Source: Paracoccaceae bacterium
GTDB lineage: Bacteria > Pseudomonadota > Alphaproteobacteria > Rhodobacterales > Rhodobacteraceae
Assembly (NCBI GenBank): GCA_003511785.1
Contig: DOIS01000036.1
Location: 1 to 20,377, forward strand
Direction: 5' to 3'
DNA: 20,377 bases
A program made the translations under genes and the position numbers. Below the pieces are notes generated by a model. That model was not told where the DNA came from. It was given only the letters and a program-made list of their open reading frames with translations, and made no database searches. How positions within the stretch are numbered: position 1 is the stretch's first letter; every line of letters begins with the position of its first letter. Below, piece after piece: positions 15,023-20,377 of the stretch.

Positions 15023-16459
15023 ATGACCGCCCCTTTCGACTATTTCATCGTGTTCGCGGAAATGCGCACGGGTTCCAACTTCCTGGAAACCAACCTGAAC
15101 GCGCTCGAGGGCGTTGCCTGCCATGGCGAGGCGTTCAACCCGCATTTCATCGCCTATCCCAACCGGGCCGAGCTTCTTGGTTTCACGCAGGAACGGCGCG
15201 ATGCCGACCCCGAGGGGTTACTCCGCGCGATCCGCGAGGCGCCGGGCGAACTGGCGGGCTTCCGGTATTTCCATGACCACGATCCGCGCGTGCTGAACCC
15301 GGCGCTCGACGATCCCCGCTGTGCCAAGATCATCCTCACGCGCAACCCGCTCGACAGCTATGTGTCGTGGAAAATCGTCCAGGCCACCGGGCAATGGAAG
15401 CTGACCAACCTGAACCGGCGCAAGGAGGCCAAGGCACGGTTTGATGCCGAGGAGTTCGCGGGTCACGTCGAAGCCTTGCAGGACTTCCAGGTGCTGCTGC
15501 TGAACCGGCTGCAAATTTCGGGACAGACCGCCTTTTACCTGGCCTACGAGGATTTGCAGTCCCTGGAGGTGATGAACGGTCTGGCCCGCTGGCTGGGTGT
15601 TTCGTCGCGGCTGGAGACACTGGACCAGAGCCTGAAGCGGCAGAACCCCAGCCCGGTGATCGCGAAGGTCGCCAATCCCGACGAGATGACCGAGGCTCTT
15701 TCGGGGCTGGATCGGTTCAACCTGACACGGACACCGAATTTCGAGCCGCGCCGCGGCGCGGGCGTGCCGACCTACGTCGCCGGGGCGCGCACGCCGCTGC
15801 TCTACATGCCGGTAAAAGGCGGACCCGAGGCCGAAGTGCAGGCCTGGCTGGCCGCGCTCGACGGTGTATCACCCGACGCGCTCGAAGTCAGGATGACCCA
15901 GAAGCACCTACGCCAGTGGAAACGCAAGCATCCGGGCCATCGGAGTTTCACCGTGTTGCGCCACCCGGTCGCGCGGGCGCACCACGTGTTCTGCACCCGC
16001 ATCCTGTCCACGGGGCCAGGGTCTTTCGCCCAGATCCGCGAGACCCTGCGCAAGCGGTTCAAGCTCCCGATTCCCAAGGGTGGACCGGGCCCGTCCTATA
16101 CCCGCGCGGCTCACCGCGAGGCGTTCTGCGCCTTTCTGGAGTTCGTACGCATGAACCTGGCCGGTCAGACGCCGATCCGGGTGGACGGGGCCTGGGGCAC
16201 GCAGGTCCAGACGCTCAGCGGCTTCGGCGATCTTGCGCTACCCGATCATGTCCTGCGCGAGGATGAGTTACAGGATGCGCTGGGCTGGATGCTGGGGCGG
16301 ATGGGCGTCGCGGAAATGCCGATGATCGAACCCGTGTCCGACGAGGCGCCGCACGCCTTGACCGACATCTACGATGCCGAGCTGGAGGCGCTTGTCGCCG
16401 ACATCTACCAGCGCGACTATGTCATGTTCGGGTTCGGCCCCTGGGGTCAGGCGGCCTGA
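15023..16459 (+). CDS. Two-domain sulfotransferase family protein
   Basis: Sulfotransferases move sulfate from PAPS onto a hydroxyl, here probably of a polysaccharide. In the 478-residue product the N-terminal half has MRTGSNFLETNL at 14-25 (5'-phosphosulfate loop) and ILTRNPLDSYVSW at 104-116 (3'-phosphate-binding), as in NodH/Stf0-like enzymes. The C-terminal half has a second, weaker set: LLYMPVKGGPE near 259-269 and FTVLRHPVARAHHVF at 309-323, resembling Sulfotransfer_2 proteins. In this half the loop lacks the usual GS/T residues, so it may be inactive or structural. The ATG at 15023 is preferred to the TTG just before it. Start depends on coupling, with little Shine-Dalgarno. It is last in the polysaccharide operon and overlaps ptsN by 13 bases tail to tail. 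Confidence 0.85.
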   Translation: MTAPFDYFIVFAEMRTGSNFLETNLNALEGVACHGEAFNPHFIAYPNRAELLGFTQERRDADPEGLLRAIREAPGELAGFRYFHDHDPRVLNPALDDPRCAKIILTRNPLDSYVSWKIVQATGQWKLTNLNRRKEAKARFDAEEFAGHVEALQDFQVLLLNRLQISGQTAFYLAYEDLQSLEVMNGLARWLGVSSRLETLDQSLKRQNPSPVIAKVANPDEMTEALSGLDRFNLTRTPNFEPRRGAGVPTYVAGARTPLLYMPVKGGPEAEVQAWLAALDGVSPDALEVRMTQKHLRQWKRKHPGHRSFTVLRHPVARAHHVFCTRILSTGPGSFAQIRETLRKRFKLPIPKGGPGPSYTRAAHREAFCAFLEFVRMNLAGQTPIRVDGAWGTQVQTLSGFGDLALPDHVLREDELQDALGWMLGRMGVAEMPMIEPVSDEAPHALTDIYDAELEALVADIYQRDYVMFGFGPWGQAA

Positions 16460-16911
16460 ACCGACTGGCCTTCGGTCAGAATGGCGTAGAGCGTGACCGG
16501 GTCGAGATTGGCCCGCAGCTTGGCGCACAGGGCCGTGTCGCGCAGCGTGCGCGAGACCAGGGCCAACGCCTTGAGATGCTCGACCCCCGCCTCTTCGGGG
16601 GCGAACAGGGCGAAGGCGATGTCCACCGGCTGCCGGTCCACCGATCCGAAGTCGATGGGCTTTTCGAGCATGACGAAAATGCCGACTACCTGGTCCAATC
16701 CGGGCATCCGGGCATGGGGCAGGGCCACGCCATGCCCGACGCCGGTGGGCCCAAGGCTTTCGCGGTCCAGCAACGCCTCGACCGTGGCCGCGGCGTTGAG
16801 GCCGTAGAGACCAGCGGCGAGGTCGCCGAATTCCTGGAACAGTCTCTTCTTGCTCGATGCGGCGGAAAGCACTTTCACCGCCTCAGGCTTGAGGATGCCG
16901 GTCAGGTTCAT
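16447..16911 (-). CDS. ptsN: PTS IIA-like nitrogen regulatory protein PtsN (EIIA-Ntr)
   Basis: PtsN is the terminal phospho-acceptor of the nitrogen-related phosphotransferase system and regulates other proteins rather than transporting sugar. The 154-residue product is a single EIIA domain with NLTGILKPEAVKVLS at the start, SLGPTGVGHGVALPHARMPG with phosphorylation site H66, and PVDIAFALFAPEE. Length fits the family. ATG at 16911 is chosen; an upstream GTG at 16935 has no ribosome-binding site. It follows hpf on the same strand by 54 bases, as in many proteobacteria. Its 3' end runs 13 bases into the convergent sulfotransferase gene, and no terminator is seen after it. Confidence 0.95.
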   Translation of the reverse strand: MNLTGILKPEAVKVLSAASSKKRLFQEFGDLAAGLYGLNAAATVEALLDRESLGPTGVGHGVALPHARMPGLDQVVGIFVMLEKPIDFGSVDRQPVDIAFALFAPEEAGVEHLKALALVSRTLRDTALCAKLRANLDPVTLYAILTEGQSVQAA

Positions 16912-16965
16912 GTCGTCTCTGCTCCGCGCGGGCACCTTGCGATCGGCCCGCCTAAACTGTTCGTC

Positions 16966-17529
16966 TTACGGGTCGATCCAGCCGATATTGCCGTCTTCGC
17001 GGCGATACACGACGTTGAGCCCATCCTTGCCTTCGTGGCGGAAAACCAGAACGGGCGCGCCGGCCAACTCCATCTGCATCACCGCTTCACCCACCGAAAG
17101 CGACGGGATCTTGGTCTCCATCTCGGCAATGATGATCGGCTGGAGCGACTCGGGCTCCGACTCGTCGGTCTGTTCTTCCGAGGCGAGGATATAGGAAGAA
17201 GCCCCGAGGGATTCAACCGGTTCCGCCCGCTCGCGGTGATGGTCCTTCAGCCGGCGCTTGTATCGGCGCAACTGCTTCTCCATCTTGTCGCAGCAGGCAT
17301 CGAATGCGGCATAGATTTCATTGGCATGAGCTTTCGCCGTGGCGGTCAGTCCGGTGGACAGATGCACCGTCGCCTCGCACACGTATTCATGCGCCGAGCG
17401 GGAAAAGATGACGTTGGCGTCGGTGGGGCGTTCGGCATACTTGTTCACAGCCGCGTTCAACTCCTGCTCCACATGGGTTTGCAGGGCTGCACCGATGTCG
17501 ATCTGTTTTCCGCTGATTTGGTACCGCAT
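16966..17529 (-). CDS. hpf: Ribosome hibernation promoting factor, long form (HPF/RaiA)
   Basis: HPF binds the 30S decoding centre and dimerises ribosomes into inactive 100S particles in stationary phase. The 187-residue product has the S30AE domain at about 1-105 (RYQISGKQIDIGAALQTHVE, then VIFSRSAHEYVCEATVHL and the basic MEKQLRRYKRRLKDH). After a variable acidic linker comes the C-terminal dimerisation domain (IVIAEMETK-like start, then MQMELAGAPVLVFRHEG and GNIGWIDP). This is the long form. ATG at 17529 follows AAGGAG at ideal spacing; the longer reading from 17694 has no such signal. The 255-base gap upstream holds a possible promoter and separates it from lptB. Confidence 0.95.
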   Translation of the reverse strand: MRYQISGKQIDIGAALQTHVEQELNAAVNKYAERPTDANVIFSRSAHEYVCEATVHLSTGLTATAKAHANEIYAAFDACCDKMEKQLRRYKRRLKDHHRERAEPVESLGASSYILASEEQTDESEPESLQPIIIAEMETKIPSLSVGEAVMQMELAGAPVLVFRHEGKDGLNVVYRREDGNIGWIDP

Positions 17530-17634
17530 GTGATCTCCTTCACGGTTTTCACCCCTATGCGCGGCGATTGCCCGCCCCGCGGCGTTCAGCCCGGGATGAG
17601 GGAAAAGGGCCGTGCTCGTGATTGTGTTCGACCG

Positions 17635-17648
17635 GCCTTCGCCAAGGC
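17635..17648. other. Small hairpin in the hpf leader
   Basis: GCCTT-CGCC-AAGGC: a 5-bp stem and four-base loop between the proposed hpf promoter and gene. It could influence mRNA stability; it has no T-run. The rest of the 17530-17784 gap shows no gene I can support. Confidence 0.3.
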
Positions 17649-17693
17649 GCGTAAACCGGTGACTGCCTCGAACTGCATGTGTGCCATTCAACA

Positions 17694-17722
17694 ATTGAGG
17701 CGAGAGGGACGGGTCTTGTCAA
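17694..17722 (-). promoter_or_regulatory. Candidate hpf promoter
   Basis: Reverse strand -35 TTGACA (17717-17722) is a perfect match, but the -10 at 17-base spacing is weak (CTCAAT, 17694-17699). The predicted leader is about 155 bases. I found no convincing sigma-54 (GG-N10-GC) or RpoH alternative nearby. Confidence 0.4.
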
Positions 17723-17784
17723 CGGAAAGTGGCAGTCTGTCTGGCGCAAAAACGCCGGAGGCCGGTCTGCACTCTCGAAAAGTT

Positions 17785-18546
17785 TCAGGAAATACGGAAG
17801 TTTTCACCCAGATAGACGCGGCGCACATTCTCGTTCTGGACCACCTCTTCGGGCGTGCCGGACATCAGCACCTGCCCGTCATGCAGGATATAGGCGCGGT
17901 CCACGATCTCGAGCGTTTCGCGCACATTGTGATCGGTGATGAGCACGCCGATCCCCCGTTTGCGCAGGTCCGCCACCAGGTGCCGGATGTCTCCGACCGA
18001 GATCGGATCGACCCCGGCAAAGGGTTCGTCCAGCAACAGATACTTGGGATCGGCCGCCAGGCAGCGCGCGATCTCGACCCGCCGCCGCTCGCCGCCCGAC
18101 AGAGCTAGGGCGGGGGCGCGGCGCAGGTGTTCGATCGAGAAATCGGACAGCAGCTCCTCGAGCCGTTCGCGCCGCTTGTGCGGGTCCGACTGGCTGATGT
18201 CGAGAACGGCGGTGATGTTGTCCTCGACATTGAGGCCGCGGAAAATCGACATCTCTTGCGGCAGATAGCCGATGCCCAGCCGGGCCCGGCGATACATCGG
18301 CAAGGTGGTGACGGGCTGGCCGTCGATGGTGACGCGCCCGGCCTCGGGAAAGACCAGCCCGGCCACAGCGTAGAAGGTGGTGGTCTTGCCCGACCCGTTG
18401 GGCCCCAGCAGGGCCACGACCTCTCCTCTATCCAGTGTCATGGTCACGTCGCGGATAACCACGCGCCGCCGGAACGACTTGCGGATGCGTTCGATCCGGA
18501 GCCCGGAGGTGCCCTCGGTCACGGTAAGATCCGGGCCGGCGGTCAT
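17785..18546 (-). CDS. lptB: LPS export ABC transporter ATP-binding protein LptB
   Basis: LptB is the ATPase that powers LptFGC-driven extraction of LPS from the inner membrane. The 253-residue protein has Walker A GPNGSGKTTT at 48-57, the Q-loop YLPQEMSIFRGL with Q97, signature LSGGERRR at 149-156, Walker B YLLLDEPFAGVDP ending about 181, and the H-loop ITDHNVRE with H206. These match LptB specifically, including MSIFR and FAGVDP. Its start overlaps the lptA stop by four bases (ATGA). After it, rpoN, which follows lptB in many proteobacteria, is absent; a 255-base gap leads to hpf. Confidence 0.98.
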   Translation of the reverse strand: MTAGPDLTVTEGTSGLRIERIRKSFRRRVVIRDVTMTLDRGEVVALLGPNGSGKTTTFYAVAGLVFPEAGRVTIDGQPVTTLPMYRRARLGIGYLPQEMSIFRGLNVEDNITAVLDISQSDPHKRRERLEELLSDFSIEHLRRAPALALSGGERRRVEIARCLAADPKYLLLDEPFAGVDPISVGDIRHLVADLRKRGIGVLITDHNVRETLEIVDRAYILHDGQVLMSGTPEEVVQNENVRRVYLGENFRIS

Positions 18547-19034
18547 TCCTGCTCCGGGTTGAGGATGGTTCTGACCCGACCCACCATCTGGGCGGTGCCC
18601 GTGGCCAGGTTCACGGTCATTTTCTGGGAGCTCAGCACGTTGGGCCCCTGGCTTAGGAGCACGTCGCCGGTCATCACGATCACGCCGCTGTCGATCGTGT
18701 AATCGGCGCGGTCCGCCTCGGCGGCGTCCTCGCCATTGACCAGAAGCACCTCTCCGGTCGCTTCCAATCGCTCGATGGCGCTTTCTTCCTCGTTGTAGAT
18801 GACCAGAACGCGCTGCGCTGAAAGCCGCATCTCGCCCTGTCCGACCAGCACGTTGCCCTTGAACTCGGCCGCGCCGGTGGACTGGTCCACGTCCAGTGTG
18901 TCGGCGGTGATTTCGACCGGCAAGGTCGGGTCGGCCTCGAACCCGCCGAAGGGCACGGCCGTACCCTGCGCCTGCGCCAAAGCCGCGCCCAGCAACAGCG
19001 GCAAACTCAGGAAAAGGGCGCGAAACTGCGTCAA
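18543..19034 (-). CDS. lptA: LPS export periplasmic protein LptA
   Basis: LptA forms the periplasmic beta-jellyroll bridge that carries LPS from LptC to the outer-membrane LptD. The 163-residue precursor has a signal peptide (about residues 1-22, ending ALAQA) and then the OstA-like fold with VEITADTLDVDQSTGAAEFK, GNVLVGQGEMRLSAQRVLV and a repeat-like DVLLSQGPNVLSSQKM. Length is usual for the family. It starts three bases after the lptC stop region and overlaps lptB, so lptC-lptA-lptB are clearly cotranslated. Confidence 0.95.
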   Translation of the reverse strand: MTQFRALFLSLPLLLGAALAQAQGTAVPFGGFEADPTLPVEITADTLDVDQSTGAAEFKGNVLVGQGEMRLSAQRVLVIYNEEESAIERLEATGEVLLVNGEDAAEADRADYTIDSGVIVMTGDVLLSQGPNVLSSQKMTVNLATGTAQMVGRVRTILNPEQE

Positions 19035-19037
19035 TGG

Positions 19038-19646
19038 TTATCTTTCCGGCTGTTTCGGGTCATATACCAGCTTCACGCCGTTATTGAAAAGCATGTGGAT
19101 CGGATCGCCCGGGTTTTTTGCCTCGAGCACCATGCGCCCGGCGGTCAACTCGCCCATCACGGCCTGTCCCCAAACCTCGCCCGGGCTTTCGGCGCGCACC
19201 CCGCTCAAGGCTGCGATCAGCCGGTCGGTGCGAAGCCGGACCCCGATGGAGGAGTCGATCCGCACGTCCCCCGTGAAAGTGGCGCGGTCGGCGGACATGT
19301 CGAAATGGCCGGTTCGGGAGTCCATCGTGATCCGCGTTCCCTCAGCGGTGATGATGCGCGCGGCCATGTCCTCGGCCTCGGCCGGGCTGTCCGGGCCGCC
19401 GGGTCGGGCGATGCTGGCCGTCACGGTGATCTGGTCACCCTTGCGCGTGCTCCCGGAGAAGAAGGGCGCGGTCACCTGCTGACTGCGCATCCGGTCGGCC
19501 ATGTCCTGTTCGGCGAAAGGGATCGTCGCGACCTGGTCGTTGCCCCGACTGATCAGAAACAGGGTCGAGAGGATGCCCAACGCCGCCAGCGGCAACAGCA
19601 CCTTGAGGAAGGCGACCACACGGGAATAGCGGTCTACCGGGGCCAT
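19038..19646 (-). CDS. lptC: LPS export inner-membrane protein LptC
   Basis: LptC is a bitopic inner-membrane protein that receives LPS from LptBFG and hands it to LptA. The 202-residue product has one N-terminal transmembrane segment (about residues 12-32, FLKVLLPLAALGILSTLFLI) and a periplasmic beta-jellyroll domain. That domain has weakly conserved pairs such as TRITMDSRTGHFDMSADRA and GDVRIDSSIGVRL. Sequence conservation in this family is low; the assignment leans on the topology and on its position directly before lptA and six bases after kdsD. Confidence 0.9.
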   Translation of the reverse strand: MAPVDRYSRVVAFLKVLLPLAALGILSTLFLISRGNDQVATIPFAEQDMADRMRSQQVTAPFFSGSTRKGDQITVTASIARPGGPDSPAEAEDMAARIITAEGTRITMDSRTGHFDMSADRATFTGDVRIDSSIGVRLRTDRLIAALSGVRAESPGEVWGQAVMGELTAGRMVLEAKNPGDPIHMLFNNGVKLVYDPKQPER

Positions 19647-19652
19647 GCGCGG

Positions 19653-20377
19653 TCAGCCCAGCCCGACACGCAGGCAGTCGTGGATGTGCAACAGGCCCTG
19701 CGCAGCGCCGTGGCCTTCGGGATCGACCACGAACAGACAGGTGATCTTGCGCTGGTTCATGGCCGCGACGGCCTCTTCGGCCAAAGCGTCGGGACCGATG
19801 GTAAGCGGGCCTGCCGTCATGACCTCAGCGGCAGTTCGGGACAGAAGTCCGTCCATATGCCGCCGCAGGTCGCCATCCGTGATTATACCGGCCAGGGCGC
19901 CCGCCGCATTCACCACACCCACCACGCCAAACCCCTTGCGACTGATCTCGATCAGCGCTTCGGTCATCGGGGTGGTCTCCTTCACCATGGGCAGGGTGTC
20001 TCCGCCGTGCATCAGGTCGCGCACCTTGCTCAGCCGGGCGCCCAGTTTGCCGCCCGGATGGAACTCGCGGAAATGCTCGGGCGTGAAGCGCCGGTGCTCC
20101 ATCAGCGCGACGGCCAGCGCGTCACCCAGCGCGAGCGTCATCGTGGTCGAGCTGGTCGGCACGACGCCGGTCCCGCACGCCTCCTCCGCCTGGGGCAGCA
20201 CCAGGGCCACATCGGACTGCCGCAGCAGGGTCGACTCCCTCCGGCTGGCCACACCGATCAGCGGAATGCCGAAGCGCCGGGTATAGGCGACGAGGTCCGC
20301 CAGTTCCGGGGTCTCGCCCGAGTTGGACAGGACCAGCACCACGTCGCCCTGCGCCATCATGCCCAGATCGCCATGGC
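19653..20377 (-). CDS. kdsD: Arabinose-5-phosphate isomerase KdsD/KpsF (5' end outside window)
   Basis: This enzyme converts ribulose-5-phosphate to arabinose-5-phosphate, the first step of Kdo synthesis. The reading frame is open to the window edge and begins HGDLGMMAQGD, matching the family motif HGDLGM, so the N-terminal part is cut off. Visible are the sugar-phosphate SIS motif SNSGETPEL, the PTSSTT loop and the FHPGGKLG stretch. Two CBS domains follow (VRDLMHGGDTLP through ITDGDLRRHM, and VMTAGPLTIGPDALAEEA through HIHDCLR). It is the upstream partner of lptC with a six-base gap, an arrangement common in proteobacteria. KdsD and KpsF cannot be told apart by sequence alone; the lpt context favours KdsD. 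Confidence 0.95.
   Translation of the reverse strand, partial: HGDLGMMAQGDVVLVLSNSGETPELADLVAYTRRFGIPLIGVASRRESTLLRQSDVALVLPQAEEACGTGVVPTSSTTMTLALGDALAVALMEHRRFTPEHFREFHPGGKLGARLSKVRDLMHGGDTLPMVKETTPMTEALIEISRKGFGVVGVVNAAGALAGIITDGDLRRHMDGLLSRTAAEVMTAGPLTIGPDALAEEAVAAMNQRKITCLFVVDPEGHGAAQGLLHIHDCLRVGLG

Noticed and set aside
13208..15145. 645-codon minus-strand open frame opposite the GT14 gene
   Set aside because: Shadow of the plus-strand GT14 gene; the plus frame has family motifs and start/stop coupling with its neighbours.
17681..17700. Possible sigma-54 promoter (TGGCAC near hpf)
   Set aside because: The GG and GC elements are seven bases apart instead of ten, so the match fails.
16576..18108. 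510-codon plus-strand open frame opposite ptsN, hpf and lptB
   Set aside because: It crosses three well-supported minus-strand genes and shows only antisense-type composition.

Overview
The window is GC-rich bacterial DNA that looks like an alphaproteobacterium of the Rhodobacterales (Roseobacter-type). The reasons are the order kdsD-lptC-lptA-lptB-hpf-ptsN without rpoN, an RpoH promoter of the alphaproteobacterial form in front of dnaK, and surface-polysaccharide enzymes of types I recall from Rhodobacteraceae (a GT14 protein with a long C-terminal extension, and a glycosyltransferase starting PARLLDVTRLIRRAGR). This placement rests on recall and inference, not on a database search. I see no rRNA, tRNA, CRISPR array, insertion sequence or phage gene, and no gene-free stretch longer than about 255 bases.

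Layout. (1) 1-3850, minus strand: dnaK, dnaJ and the 5' part of rimP. dnaK has a heat-shock promoter, a long hairpin separates dnaK from dnaJ, and rimP has its own promoter followed by an intrinsic terminator inside its leader, which suggests attenuation. (2) 3903-4508, plus strand: alkB, a DNA-alkylation repair dioxygenase. (3) 4527-6044, minus strand: a KpsM-like ABC-2 permease coupled to a secreted SH3-type protein, with a 21-bp tandem duplication at their junction. (4) 6045-6163: a compact divergent control region in which two opposed promoters share one large dyad. (5) 6164-16459, plus strand: cysQ, a kdsB-like gene, a GT2, then galU, galE, a GT4, another GT2, a GT14 and a two-domain sulfotransferase, mostly with start/stop overlaps. 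(6) 16447-20377, minus strand: kdsD (partial), lptC, lptA, lptB, then hpf and ptsN.

How it fits together. Regions 3 and 5 read as a surface-polysaccharide locus. GalU and GalE supply UDP-glucose and UDP-galactose, the KdsB-like enzyme would activate a Kdo-type acidic sugar, four glycosyltransferases build the chain, a sulfotransferase would sulfate it, CysQ would remove the PAP by-product of sulfation, and the ABC permease would export it. A sulfated, possibly Kdo-linked polysaccharide with its own PAP-recycling enzyme is the most interesting hypothesis here. The lpt/kdsD block next to it is the housekeeping LPS-export and Kdo pathway. The chaperone, ribosome-maturation and repair genes on the left are core functions.
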